Source: UBA1413 sp964567485 (GTDB taxonomy: Bacteria > Bacteroidota > Bacteroidia > Bacteroidales > Prolixibacteraceae). From it: 64,000 bases of DNA. The stretch spans positions 76,260 to 140,259 of the forward strand of contig CAZMMX010000004.1 in assembly GCA_964567485.1 (NCBI GenBank), given 5' to 3'. The position numbers were made by a program, and so were the translations under genes. Numbering within the stretch: the first letter of the stretch is position 1; every line of letters begins with the position of its first letter. Under the pieces are notes generated by a model, which worked only from the letters and a program-made list of their open reading frames with translations, did no database searches and had not been told where the DNA came from. Positions 7,820 to 15,978 of this stretch are shown here, piece by piece.

Positions 7820-9151
7820 ATGCTCGAAAAATGGTCGTTGGGGTATGAGCTGCTCAGACTGTATGTGAAGCTGGGATACTGGATTTTTCACCGTGAGATC
7901 GTCATCACGGGAAAAGAGAATATCCCGGCCGGCAAACCCGTCATTTATGCCCCCAACCATCCCAATGCCCTCAACGACGACCTCAGTGTTTCCATTGCCA
8001 TCCCCCACCAGACCGTGTGGCTGGGGCGCGCCAGCCTTTTCAAATCGGCATGGGCCAGGCCGTTTCTGAGATTTCTGAAGATCGTCCCGGTATTCCGGAT
8101 CCGTGATGGCATGGATTCCCTGAAGGGAAACGAGAAGTCCTTTGCCATTGCCGTGAATATTCTACAGCATAACCGAGCCCTGGGACTTTACCCCGAGGCC
8201 GCTCACTCCCTTGACCGGCAAATGATCCCCCATAAAAAGGGGATTCCCCGGATTGTCTTCCTGGCCGGTGACATGACCCACGACACCCTCGATATCCAGA
8301 TCGTGCCGGTGGGACTCTATTACGACAATCTTCAGAATTTCGGACGCCGCCTGTTGGTCAGCTTCGGGAAACCCCTGGCCGCCACAGACTACTACCCTCT
8401 TTACCGCCAGAATCCCCATCAGGCCACCCTCAGGCTCCGCGAAGATCTTTACCAGGCGATCGTGCCCCTGACCCTCAATTATGACACGACTGGTCACTTC
8501 CAGGGCTTTGAGGCGGTCAGGAGAATTGCTGCCCCCAGCGTCGCCCACAAAAAGGGACTTCCCGTCAACCTGCCGGGATTAGTGGCGGCTGAGCGTGCGG
8601 TGGTGGCCCATCTCGGCACCCTGGAAATGAGAAATCCCGAAGAAGCCTCACTGCTGGCCACAAAGGCCCTCTCCCTGACCGGCGACCTGAAGTCCCGGAA
8701 ACTCAGAAGCTGGCTGGTCGATACCAGAGAGGAAAATGCAACGACCGCACTGCTCCATACCCTGGGACTTCTCATTACCCTGCCCCTGTTTCTCTACGGG
8801 GGGGTGTTCAATATCATCCCCTTTGCCGGACTAGGAGCCTTAGTCAGAAAAAAGGCAAGCGACCCCATTTGGATCAGCACCTTCACGTTTGGTTTGGGCA
8901 TCGTGATCTTTCCCCTCTTTTACCTTCTGGAATTGCTGCTGGTTTCCCCCTTCCTGCCCTCATGGCCCCTGAGGCTCCTCTTCCTGGCGTCACTGCCCCT
9001 GGCGGGGAAGATAGCCTTTGCATGGACCATCAGGGCATTGAAAACTGCAGGCCGATGGCGCTGGCTGCGCATAAAACGGCACCACCCCGACCTATACGCC
9101 TCCTTCCATGCCCGTAAAAACGAAATCATTCAGAAGGTGTCCAATCCTTAG
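7820..9151 (+). CDS. Membrane glycerol-phosphate-type acyltransferase (PlsC domain)
   Basis: A 443-residue acyltransferase of the PlsC/GPAT-like superfamily. The catalytic block NHPNALND (H47 to D53) has the His-Asp pair with the spacing usual in Bacteroidota members. WLGRASLF follows, and GLYPEAAHS (about 118-127) is the substrate-binding block equivalent to the FPEG motif. Residues about 310-410 hold two or more membrane segments (LLITLPLFLYGGVFNIIPF; WISTFTFGLGIVIFPLFYLLELLL). It probably acylates lysophospholipid or glycerol phosphate at the inner membrane; the exact acceptor is unknown. It begins 6 bases after the phosphatase stop and converges with the helicase gene. Confidence 0.85.
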   Translation: MLEKWSLGYELLRLYVKLGYWIFHREIVITGKENIPAGKPVIYAPNHPNALNDDLSVSIAIPHQTVWLGRASLFKSAWARPFLRFLKIVPVFRIRDGMDSLKGNEKSFAIAVNILQHNRALGLYPEAAHSLDRQMIPHKKGIPRIVFLAGDMTHDTLDIQIVPVGLYYDNLQNFGRRLLVSFGKPLAATDYYPLYRQNPHQATLRLREDLYQAIVPLTLNYDTTGHFQGFEAVRRIAAPSVAHKKGLPVNLPGLVAAERAVVAHLGTLEMRNPEEASLLATKALSLTGDLKSRKLRSWLVDTREENATTALLHTLGLLITLPLFLYGGVFNIIPFAGLGALVRKKASDPIWISTFTFGLGIVIFPLFYLLELLLVSPFLPSWPLRLLFLASLPLAGKIAFAWTIRALKTAGRWRWLRIKRHHPDLYASFHARKNEIIQKVSNP

Positions 9152-9174
9152 AGCTTCCTCCGGAAGAGCTATGA

Positions 9175-10509
9175 CTATCCTTTCCTGCCTCGCCCTGCCG
9201 GTTTGGATTTCGGAGACTTGGTAGATTTCGGGGAGTTGGAGGAATTTTTGGAATTCATGCCGGGACGCTTCTTCTTCACGTGAAAAGCCCCCTGGAAAGT
9301 GGGATCATCGACTTTCCTCTGCCGGTCTACTTCCCTTTTTTGCACCTGACGCTCTTCAAAAGCAGTCTCCGTCACAGTGACCCCCTCCGGAATTTGCGCC
9401 ACGGGGATTTCCATGCGGATCATCTTTTCGATATGTTTCAGGTGCCATACCTCGTCGGGAGTCACCAGCGTAATGGCGGTGCCCCGGTGGCCGGCTCTCG
9501 CCGTTCTTCCTATCCGGTGAATATAATCCTCATAGTGGGGGGGAATGTCAAAATTAATGACATGGGAAACCAGGGTGGCATCGAGACCGCGGGCCGACAG
9601 GTCGGTGGTGATCAGAATACGCACCTCCCCCTCCTTGAACGCCCTGATGGCGTTCAACCGCGTGGACTGCCCCTTGTCACTGTGCATGATCCGCTTCTCC
9701 CCTTCCGTCTTCCTTCTGATGACCTTATAAACCGCATCGGCTGAGGATTTGGTCTTGACAAACAAAATCACCCGATTGAAGTCGGCCCCATCTTCCAGTA
9801 AATGACGAATCAGGATCAGTTTGGTCTCGAAGTTAGGGACCCTGTAAACCATCTGTTTCACCAGTTCGACAGGAGTCGCGGAAGGAGCGACCTCCACTCT
9901 TTCAAAATGGTCAAGAAACTCCTCTGCCATCTTCTCCACCTTTTCGGGAAAGGTAGCGCTGAAAAGGAGGTTCTGCCGGCGCGGGGGGATGATTTCAAAG
10001 AGCTGCTCCAGTTGGGGCATAAACCCCATGTCGAGCATCCGGTCGGCCTCATCGATCACCAGAAATTTCACCTTTCTGAAGGAGACCGCGTTGGCCCGGT
10101 ACAAATCCCACAACCTTCCCGGAGTGGCCACCAGAATATCGGTACCTGGTTCCAGAAGGGCCGCATGGCGGGTCCACCCCACCCCTCCGTAAACCGAAAC
10201 ATGCCGGAGATCTGAATAAGTGGTCAGTTCGGCAATATCATCCCCCACCTGAACCGACAATTCCCGGGTGGGCACCAGCACGATGCAGCGGGGTTCCGTT
10301 CCTTCGGCCTTCACCAGCCGTGTAAGCAACGGTAACAGGTAGGCCGCCGTCTTCCCGGTACCCGTTTGGGCCACCCCCACCACGTTAAAGCCCGAGTTGA
10401 TCACCGGAATGGCCAGCTCCTGCACAGGAGTAGGCTCCGTGAAACCTATCTCCTCTAAAGCTTTCAGCAACGAACGGCCTACTTTCAGCTCTTCAAAACT
10501 CTTTCCCAT
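9175..10509 (-). CDS. rhlE: DEAD-box RNA helicase, RhlE type
   Basis: A 444-residue ATP-dependent RNA helicase. In order: Q motif (GFTEPTPVQ), Walker A AQTGTGKT, PTRELSVQ, TPGRL, VIDEADRML (DEAD), FSATFPE (SAT), the helicase C motif HRIGRTARAG, and a basic Lys/Ser/Arg-rich tail of about 50 residues that likely contacts RNA. Start MGKSFEELKVG at 10509 is preferred over the ATG five codons upstream because RhlE relatives begin with a short FxxL segment. Role: RNA remodelling, often in ribosome assembly or cold adaptation. It converges with the acyltransferase gene. Confidence 0.93.
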   Translation of the reverse strand: MGKSFEELKVGRSLLKALEEIGFTEPTPVQELAIPVINSGFNVVGVAQTGTGKTAAYLLPLLTRLVKAEGTEPRCIVLVPTRELSVQVGDDIAELTTYSDLRHVSVYGGVGWTRHAALLEPGTDILVATPGRLWDLYRANAVSFRKVKFLVIDEADRMLDMGFMPQLEQLFEIIPPRRQNLLFSATFPEKVEKMAEEFLDHFERVEVAPSATPVELVKQMVYRVPNFETKLILIRHLLEDGADFNRVILFVKTKSSADAVYKVIRRKTEGEKRIMHSDKGQSTRLNAIRAFKEGEVRILITTDLSARGLDATLVSHVINFDIPPHYEDYIHRIGRTARAGHRGTAITLVTPDEVWHLKHIEKMIRMEIPVAQIPEGVTVTETAFEERQVQKREVDRQRKVDDPTFQGAFHVKKKRPGMNSKNSSNSPKSTKSPKSKPAGRGRKG

Positions 10510-10580
10510 GCCGCAAAGATAGACCATTCAAGACAATATCCTTAACTGGCTCCCCCCATTTCCTTCAATCAGAGTACTCT

Positions 10581-10680
10581 TGAAGCTCCTCGTGGGAGAA
10601 CCGACGGGGAATCCGATGCCGTCAAGGCATTCTTTAGGGTCTTATTCGCTAACCCTGCGGCAGAGCCGGCGGGGAAACGA
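10581..10680. repeat. REP-like intergenic repeat (degenerate)
   Basis: TTGAAGCTCCTCGTGGGAGA at 10581-10600 followed by ACCGACGGGGAA resembles TTTGAAGCTCCCCGCGGCAG then GAACGACGGGGAA at 26053-26085. It is followed by CCTGCGGCAGAGCCGGCGGGGA (about 10655-10676) in opposite sense, giving a paired-arm layout as in REP/BIME elements. It lies downstream of dprA and upstream of rhlE. Confidence 0.45.
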
Positions 10681-10806
10681 ATCGCGGTAAACCGGGATGA
10701 GTTCGACGGGTTTCAGCACAGGAGCAGCCATAAGCAGAGAACAGGCCTTCATGCTTAACTGATACGGATAAAGGATGCAGTCAATGCGCTCACCGGAATT
10801 CAACAT
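10642..10806 (-). CDS. Possible 54-residue ORF coupled to dprA
   Basis: The ATG overlaps the dprA stop as TAATG (10804-10808 read on the minus strand), an arrangement typical of translational coupling. The predicted peptide starts MLNSGERIDCILYPYQLSMK and ends in an Arg-rich stretch encoded by the REP-like repeat. I recognise no family. The last 15 or so codons being repeat sequence argues against an old, selected gene, so this is offered only as a possibility. Confidence 0.22.
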   Translation of the reverse strand: MLNSGERIDCILYPYQLSMKACSLLMAAPVLKPVELIPVYRDSFPRRLCRRVSE

Positions 10807-11915
10807 TACCTGAGCCGGTAACGGTTGCCGGGCAGGGAAAGGACCACACCCTTGCACTCGAGGTCCAGCAACAAAGCAGAGATCTTGCTGATGGGCATTT
10901 CCAGGGTGTTTGCCAGGCTGTCCACAGAGGTTTTCTCCTCCCTGCTGAGGTAGGCGGTGACGCTTTCCTCCTCGCTGGTGAGTTCCGCAAAAAGCAGTGG
11001 CTGCAAGGGTTCCTGTTTTTTCACGGGGGGATCCCACATCAGGGCATATTCCAGATCTTCGGCATTTTCGATCATTACGGCCAGATTTCTCTTTATCAGG
11101 GCATTGCACCCTTTTGAATGGGAGTCGTTGGCCCTGCCGGGGAACGCGCACACGTCGTGGTGGTAAGAGTCGGCGATATCGGCGGTAATCAGAGCGCCCC
11201 CTTTCTCACCCGACTCCACGACCACGGTAGCGTCGCTCAGACCGGCGATCAGCCGGTTACGACGGATGAAATTGGGAGGATCGAGCCTGGTCTTGCTCGG
11301 GAAATCGGTAAGCAGGCCTCCTGTTTCCCTCATTTTTTCGGCGGTGCGGGCATGTTCCGAAGGATAGAGCATGTCGAGGCCATGGGCCAGAACACCCACA
11401 GTGGGAACCCCGTATTTCAGGGAGGAGCTGTGGGCCTGGATATCGATGCCGTAGGCCAGTCCGCTCACGACCAGCAGGTCGTATCCCCTGCCTGCCAGGT
11501 CCCTGATCAGTTCCTCGCACATTTGCCGGCCGTAACTCGTGGCACGACGGGTTCCTACGATGCTGATGATTTTCACGGCATCAAGATTGCCGTTTCCCCT
11601 GAAGTAGAATAATATGGGAGCGTCAGCACACTGGAGGAACCGCCGGGGATAGCCCTCGTCAAGGTAAAAAGAGACCCTGACCTCATTTTTGTCCACGAAA
11701 ACGAGCTCTTCGGCTGCCCTTCCGAGGGTGTTGCTCTCCCTGATACTGCGGGCATGGACCTCCCCGATTCCCGGAATCTTCATCAGCGCATGCTCTGACT
11801 CCCGAAAAATCCCTTCCACGCTGCCGACATAGGTGATGAGGGTGCGGGCCAGGACGCCTCCGATGCCGGGGACCATCGACAAGGCTACCTTATAGAGTAA
11901 AGCGTCTTCACTCAT
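10806..11915 (-). CDS. dprA: DNA-processing protein DprA
   Basis: A 369-residue DprA/Smf protein, which loads RecA onto incoming single-stranded DNA in natural transformation. Residues 1-75 hold a helix-hairpin-helix region (MVPGIGGVLART, IPGIGEVHARS). The Rossmann-like core contains IISIVGTRRATSYG, VVSGLAYGIDIQAHSSSL, and VVESGEKGGALITADIA. Residues about 305-369 form a winged-helix tail (YLSREEKTSVDSLANTLEMP). Full length and intact. It is preceded by a small membrane protein gene (21-base gap). No competence genes are adjacent. Confidence 0.95.
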   Translation of the reverse strand: MSEDALLYKVALSMVPGIGGVLARTLITYVGSVEGIFRESEHALMKIPGIGEVHARSIRESNTLGRAAEELVFVDKNEVRVSFYLDEGYPRRFLQCADAPILFYFRGNGNLDAVKIISIVGTRRATSYGRQMCEELIRDLAGRGYDLLVVSGLAYGIDIQAHSSSLKYGVPTVGVLAHGLDMLYPSEHARTAEKMRETGGLLTDFPSKTRLDPPNFIRRNRLIAGLSDATVVVESGEKGGALITADIADSYHHDVCAFPGRANDSHSKGCNALIKRNLAVMIENAEDLEYALMWDPPVKKQEPLQPLLFAELTSEEESVTAYLSREEKTSVDSLANTLEMPISKISALLLDLECKGVVLSLPGNRYRLR

Positions 11916-11935
11916 TGGCGGGGGTTTGTTTATAT

Positions 11936-12388
11936 TCAGCGCTTCAGCGCCATCTTCAGCTCCGATTCTATCTGCTGCCGCTCTTCACGGGTTACTGCCG
12001 CCAGACTGACAGGGTCGTACTCGGCAATTCCCCGTTTGGTCCTGACCACCAGAATCAGGTCTTGCACCAACCCGAAGAGCGACTTCTCAAAACGATAGTC
12101 GTAGAAAGTAGCCAGGGGGAATTCGATGGAGTGGTATTCCCTTTTGCCAAACCGGGCCACGGAATAGTAACGCAGGGTCAGTTTTCCGCCATCGGTCGCC
12201 AAACTGACATACTGCACGTCAATGGCCTGGAAAACCACAAACCACACGACGACGGCGGCGGCGGCCACAAAACCGGCCACATCCCTTCCCGTGAGGAAAA
12301 ACAAAAACGACCCCAGGGCCAGAAAACCTGCACCAGCGTAAAAGAGTCGATTGATCCTTTTTATTCTTCCTGAATTCTCTGTAACCAT
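11936..12388 (-). CDS. Membrane protein with PH-like domain
   Basis: A 150-residue protein of unknown function. Two adjacent membrane segments lie at about 14-33 (LFYAGAGFLALGSFLFFLTG) and 36-55 (AGFVAAAAVVVWFVVFQAID). They are followed by a beta-rich domain (YVSLATDGGKLTLRYYSV, then SIEFPLATFYDYRFE) that resembles the bacterial PH-domain layout, and a C-terminal helix. Such proteins are common and uncharacterised in Bacteroidota. It lies 20 bases upstream of dprA on the same strand and is divergent from aroB. Confidence 0.75.
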   Translation of the reverse strand: MVTENSGRIKRINRLFYAGAGFLALGSFLFFLTGRDVAGFVAAAAVVVWFVVFQAIDVQYVSLATDGGKLTLRYYSVARFGKREYHSIEFPLATFYDYRFEKSLFGLVQDLILVVRTKRGIAEYDPVSLAAVTREERQQIESELKMALKR

Positions 12389-12433
12389 TTTCTGATTATC
12401 TCCGGAGGTGATGCCGGGGTTTTGTAAAGTTTG

Positions 12434-12441
12434 TAACTTTA
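12434..12441 (+). promoter_or_regulatory. Candidate -7 box for aroB
   Basis: TAACTTTA matches the Bacteroidota -7 consensus TAnnTTTG at seven of eight positions, 20 bases before the chosen aroB ATG at 12462, which is preceded by GGAGG. It lies inside the alternative longer ORF starting at 12408, which supports the shorter start. Confidence 0.5.
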
Positions 12442-12461
12442 GCGCAATTTACGACGGAGGA

Positions 12462-13517
12462 ATGGAAAATTCAAGCACCACCACAGAAATAATTTTTACC
12501 AGCCGGTTTGAGGAGGAGTTGGGACATCTGTTTACCGGATACCCCGCCAACAGGATCTTTCTGGCCACCGAGAGCAACGTGAAAAGACTCTGGCTGCACG
12601 ACCATCCCTTTTTCAGGAGTTACCCCGGGGTGGTCATCCCCGCAGGAGAAGAGCATAAACAGTTGACCGCGGTAACCGCCATCTGGAACTTTCTTTCGGA
12701 GAGCGGAGCCGACCGCAAATCGCTGCTGGTCAACATCGGAGGCGGGATGCTCACTGACCTTGCCGGCTTTTCCGCCTCCACGTTCAAGAGAGGCATCGCC
12801 TTCATCAATATCCCCACAACCCTGCTCTCCCAGGTCGACGCTTCCGTCGGGGGAAAGACCGGCTTCAATTTACGGGGACTGAAAAATGAAATCGGCACTT
12901 TCACAGAGCCCCGGGCGGTATTGATCGATCCCCGATTCCTGGGCACCCTCGACAGGGAGAATTTTCTTTCGGGGTATGCCGAGATGATCAAACACGGCTT
13001 GATTGCCCATCCCGGGCATTTGCAGGACCTGGAGGCTTACGACACACAAAAGGTGGATCCCGGGCGTCTTCTGCCCATCATCCGTCAGTCGGTGGAAATA
13101 AAAAACAGTTTTGTGGTCAGGGATCCCCGGGAAAAAGGAATCCGTAAGGCCCTCAACTTTGGGCATACCACCGGTCATGCCATTGAGAGCCTGGCGATCG
13201 AGCAGGGCAAGCCGCTCCTCCATGGCTTTTGCGTGGCCTGGGGAATGATCGCCGAACTCTTTCTGTCGACCCGGGTCTGCGGATTTCCGGAAAAGGAAAC
13301 CCACCGCATCTCCCAATGGATCAGCCACCTCTTCGGGAAATTCCCCCTATCGCCCGGTCACTTCGAACAACTCATCACCCTGATGGGCCACGATAAGAAA
13401 AACGAAGCCGGAGGGATCAACTTCACCCTGGTATCGGCTCCCGGACGGATAGAAATCGACAAATACTGCGGCAGGGAGGAGATCTGGGATGCCCTGGCCT
13501 ATCTGAGCACCTTCTGA
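12462..13517 (+). CDS. aroB: 3-dehydroquinate synthase
   Basis: A 351-residue shikimate-pathway enzyme converting DAHP to 3-dehydroquinate, NAD- and metal-dependent, cytoplasmic. Recognised by NIGGGMLTDLAGFSASTFKRGI (NAD/phosphate binding), IPTTLLSQVDASVGGKTGFN, the metal ligands in LNFGHTTGHAIES (HxxxH), and SGYAEMIKHGLI. Start 12462 has GGAGG five bases upstream and a promoter-like box before it. It is followed 10 bases later by aroA, so two non-adjacent shikimate steps are co-transcribed. Confidence 0.96.
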   Translation: MENSSTTTEIIFTSRFEEELGHLFTGYPANRIFLATESNVKRLWLHDHPFFRSYPGVVIPAGEEHKQLTAVTAIWNFLSESGADRKSLLVNIGGGMLTDLAGFSASTFKRGIAFINIPTTLLSQVDASVGGKTGFNLRGLKNEIGTFTEPRAVLIDPRFLGTLDRENFLSGYAEMIKHGLIAHPGHLQDLEAYDTQKVDPGRLLPIIRQSVEIKNSFVVRDPREKGIRKALNFGHTTGHAIESLAIEQGKPLLHGFCVAWGMIAELFLSTRVCGFPEKETHRISQWISHLFGKFPLSPGHFEQLITLMGHDKKNEAGGINFTLVSAPGRIEIDKYCGREEIWDALAYLSTF

Positions 13518-13527
13518 AAAAAAAGCC

Positions 13528-14772
13528 ATGACCACAGGAAACAGCCTTTTCCGGATCGGAGCGCCCCCCGCAGAAATTACGGGGAGCATCGCCCTTCCCT
13601 CCTCCAAAAGCATCAGCAACCGCATGCTGATCATCAATGCCCTGGCATTCAGCCCCTTTAAAATCAACAACCTGAGTGACAGCGACGACACCAGGGTCCT
13701 GGCCTCCATCCTGCAGTCCAACGACACCCGTTTTGATGTGGGGCATGCCGGAACCGCCATGCGGTTTCTTACGGCTTTCCTGGCCCGGACCGCCGGAATC
13801 TGGGAACTCACGGGATCTGACAGAATGCAGCAACGTCCCATCGCCATTCTCGTTGATGCCTTGCGGAAACTGGGGGCCCTGATCGACTATCCCGGGAAAG
13901 AGGGTTTTCCCCCTCTGAAAATCTCTGGATCTCACCTCAGGGGTGGTCTCCTCGAAATGGACGGCAGCGTTTCCAGCCAGTACATCTCAGCCCTGTTAAT
14001 GATCGCTCCCACCCTGGAAGGAGGGTTAACGCTCCGCCTAAAAAACAAAATCACCTCACGGAGCTATATTGAACTGACCCTGAAATTACTGGAACAGGCG
14101 GGCATCCGTTCCCTGATGAAAAACAACGAAATCAGGATCCCCGAACAGCCCTTCCTGCCCTCAGAATACATGGTGGAATCGGACTGGTCGGCAGCTTCCT
14201 ACTGGTATGAAATTCTGGCCTTGTCAGGTTCCGGGGAACTGGAGCTGACGAACCTTCGCCGGTCGGGATTGCAGGGTGATGAATCCATTGCCCACTGGTT
14301 TGAGGCCTTCGGCATAGTGACCAGAAGCACGGAAAAAGGGGTGGTCATTTCGCGGAGGCAGGAGCTTCGTCCCTCCCGGCTTTTCCTCAGCTTCCATGAA
14401 AACCCCGACGTAGGCCAAACCATGGCCGCCCTGTGTGTAGCCCTGGAAATTCCCTTCCACTTCACGGGACTAGAGACCCTGCGCATCAAGGAGACCGACC
14501 GCATTGCCGCCCTGCAGCACGAATTGCTGAAATTCGGAGCTACCCTTACCGAACCCCGGCCGGGGGAACTGAAATGGGATGGGAAAAAGAATTTCCCGGG
14601 GTCTGAAGAGGAGCCTGTCATCGAGACCTATAACGACCACCGCATGGCCATGGCCTTTGCCCCCATGGCGCTGACGGGTACGCCGGTGATCATCAGGAAC
14701 CCGGAGGTAGTCACCAAATCCTATCCCGGCTTCTGGGACGACCTCGCCTCGGTGGGCTTCACCGTGGCCTGA
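13528..14772 (+). CDS. aroA: 3-phosphoshikimate 1-carboxyvinyltransferase (EPSP synthase)
   Basis: A 414-residue enzyme transferring enolpyruvate from PEP to shikimate-3-phosphate. Motifs: LPSSKSISNRML (substrate-binding Lys-Ser), the PEP loop as GHAGTAMRFLTAF (GNAGTAMRP in most enzymes, so an Asn-to-His and Pro-to-Phe variation as often seen in Bacteroidota), DGSVSSQYISALLM, LRIKETDRIAAL, and ETYNDHRMAMAFA. Full length. It lies 10 bases after aroB and converges with the NagX-like gene. Confidence 0.96.
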   Translation: MTTGNSLFRIGAPPAEITGSIALPSSKSISNRMLIINALAFSPFKINNLSDSDDTRVLASILQSNDTRFDVGHAGTAMRFLTAFLARTAGIWELTGSDRMQQRPIAILVDALRKLGALIDYPGKEGFPPLKISGSHLRGGLLEMDGSVSSQYISALLMIAPTLEGGLTLRLKNKITSRSYIELTLKLLEQAGIRSLMKNNEIRIPEQPFLPSEYMVESDWSAASYWYEILALSGSGELELTNLRRSGLQGDESIAHWFEAFGIVTRSTEKGVVISRRQELRPSRLFLSFHENPDVGQTMAALCVALEIPFHFTGLETLRIKETDRIAALQHELLKFGATLTEPRPGELKWDGKKNFPGSEEEPVIETYNDHRMAMAFAPMALTGTPVIIRNPEVVTKSYPGFWDDLASVGFTVA

Positions 14773-14798
14773 AGCCGCGGCTCCCTTCCCTTCCCAGG

Positions 14799-15893
14799 TC
14801 AGAGTTTTATGAATATCTTCTTGCGGTAAAGGAGGAAGGCAGGGATAAAGAAAAGCCCAATATAGAGCAGGGCATATATTAGGCTGGCGAACTTGGGGGC
14901 CGACCCTAAGGCCGTCAGAAAATCCATGAAGTGCCCCTTAAGGGAGCTCCCGCCCACTTGTATCCCCGAGAAGAAGTATCCGATCACCCCGGCCAGCACA
15001 TAAACGGAAATGGCATTGGAGCCGAAGATCACCCACGGACGGGCATACTTTTTATATCCGAGGTGGTCGATCAGGAAAAGGCTGGCCGCCAGGGTCATGG
15101 AGGCCAGTCCCGAGGTGACCATAACGAAGGAGCTGGTCCACAGTGACTTGTTGAGCGGGAAATGCCAGCTCCATACCACTCCCAGGGTAGCTGCCAGGAA
15201 GCCTGCGGTGAAGAGCCAGATGATTTTCTGCTCCATGGTTTTTTTGCTGACGATCAGGGTTCCGGCCAGCATGCCGGTAATTCCTGAGGCAATGGCCGGA
15301 AAGGTGCTGAAGAAACCCTCGGGATCCCAGGTTTTGCGGTAGAGCCTTCCGGGAGTCAGATAGGTGTCGATCCAGGCAGCCAGGTTAACCCCCGGTTCCA
15401 GCACGACACGCCCTTGTCCGGGAGTAGGAATGAACATCATCGCCAGCCAGTATCCCACCAGGAACACCGCAGCCACGATGGCCTGTTTTTTCCAGCGCAG
15501 ATTCAGGAAAAGCACAGCACACACCCCAAAAACAATGGCGATACGTTGCAAGACCCCGACCACACGCAACTCCCCGAAATTGAAACGGGGATACAGGGTA
15601 AGAAATATGCCCACGGCAAAAATCTTCACCGACCGCCAAAGAATCTTACGGTACATCTCTCTCTTGGGCAAACCGGCCGCCACCCTTTTGGTATAAGCCA
15701 GGGCTATGGAAACCCCGACAATAAAGATGAAAAAGGGATAAATCAGGTCGGTGGGGGTCAACCCGTTCCAGGGTTTGTGCAACAGGGGAGCATACACATG
15801 CTTCCAGCTTCCGGGATTGTTCACCATGATCATTGCAGCAATGGTAAATCCGCGAAACGCATCCAGCGAAATCAGCCTCTCATTTTGTTTCAT
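14799..15893 (-). CDS. HGSNAT/NagX-like multi-pass membrane protein
   Basis: A 364-residue polytopic membrane protein of the heparan-alpha-glucosaminide N-acetyltransferase-like family (COG4299, NagX/DUF5009). The diagnostic start ERLISLDAFRGFTIAAMIMVNN is followed by GLTPTDLIYPFFIFIVGVSIAL. About ten membrane segments are visible. I start at MKQNERL (15893) because relatives begin just before RLxSLDxFRG. Known relatives acetylate glucosamine residues across the lysosomal membrane or are proposed amino-sugar uptake proteins. It is divergent from a beta-hexosaminidase gene 85 bases away, which supports a role with GlcNAc-containing sugars. Whether it transports or acetylates is not decided here. 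Confidence 0.88.
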   Translation of the reverse strand: MKQNERLISLDAFRGFTIAAMIMVNNPGSWKHVYAPLLHKPWNGLTPTDLIYPFFIFIVGVSIALAYTKRVAAGLPKREMYRKILWRSVKIFAVGIFLTLYPRFNFGELRVVGVLQRIAIVFGVCAVLFLNLRWKKQAIVAAVFLVGYWLAMMFIPTPGQGRVVLEPGVNLAAWIDTYLTPGRLYRKTWDPEGFFSTFPAIASGITGMLAGTLIVSKKTMEQKIIWLFTAGFLAATLGVVWSWHFPLNKSLWTSSFVMVTSGLASMTLAASLFLIDHLGYKKYARPWVIFGSNAISVYVLAGVIGYFFSGIQVGGSSLKGHFMDFLTALGSAPKFASLIYALLYIGLFFIPAFLLYRKKIFIKL

Positions 15894-15934
15894 AAATCCG
15901 GTTTTATTAACCACGACAATTAGTCCGGTTCAAT

Positions 15935-15942
15935 TATCTTTG
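15935..15942 (+). promoter_or_regulatory. -7 promoter box for the GH20 gene
   Basis: TATCTTTG is an exact TAnnTTTG, 36 bases before the ATG at 15979, in the divergent space between the NagX-like and hexosaminidase genes. Confidence 0.6.
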
Positions 15943-15978
15943 TGAAAATTACTTAGCCAATCTAAATATTTTTCCGTT

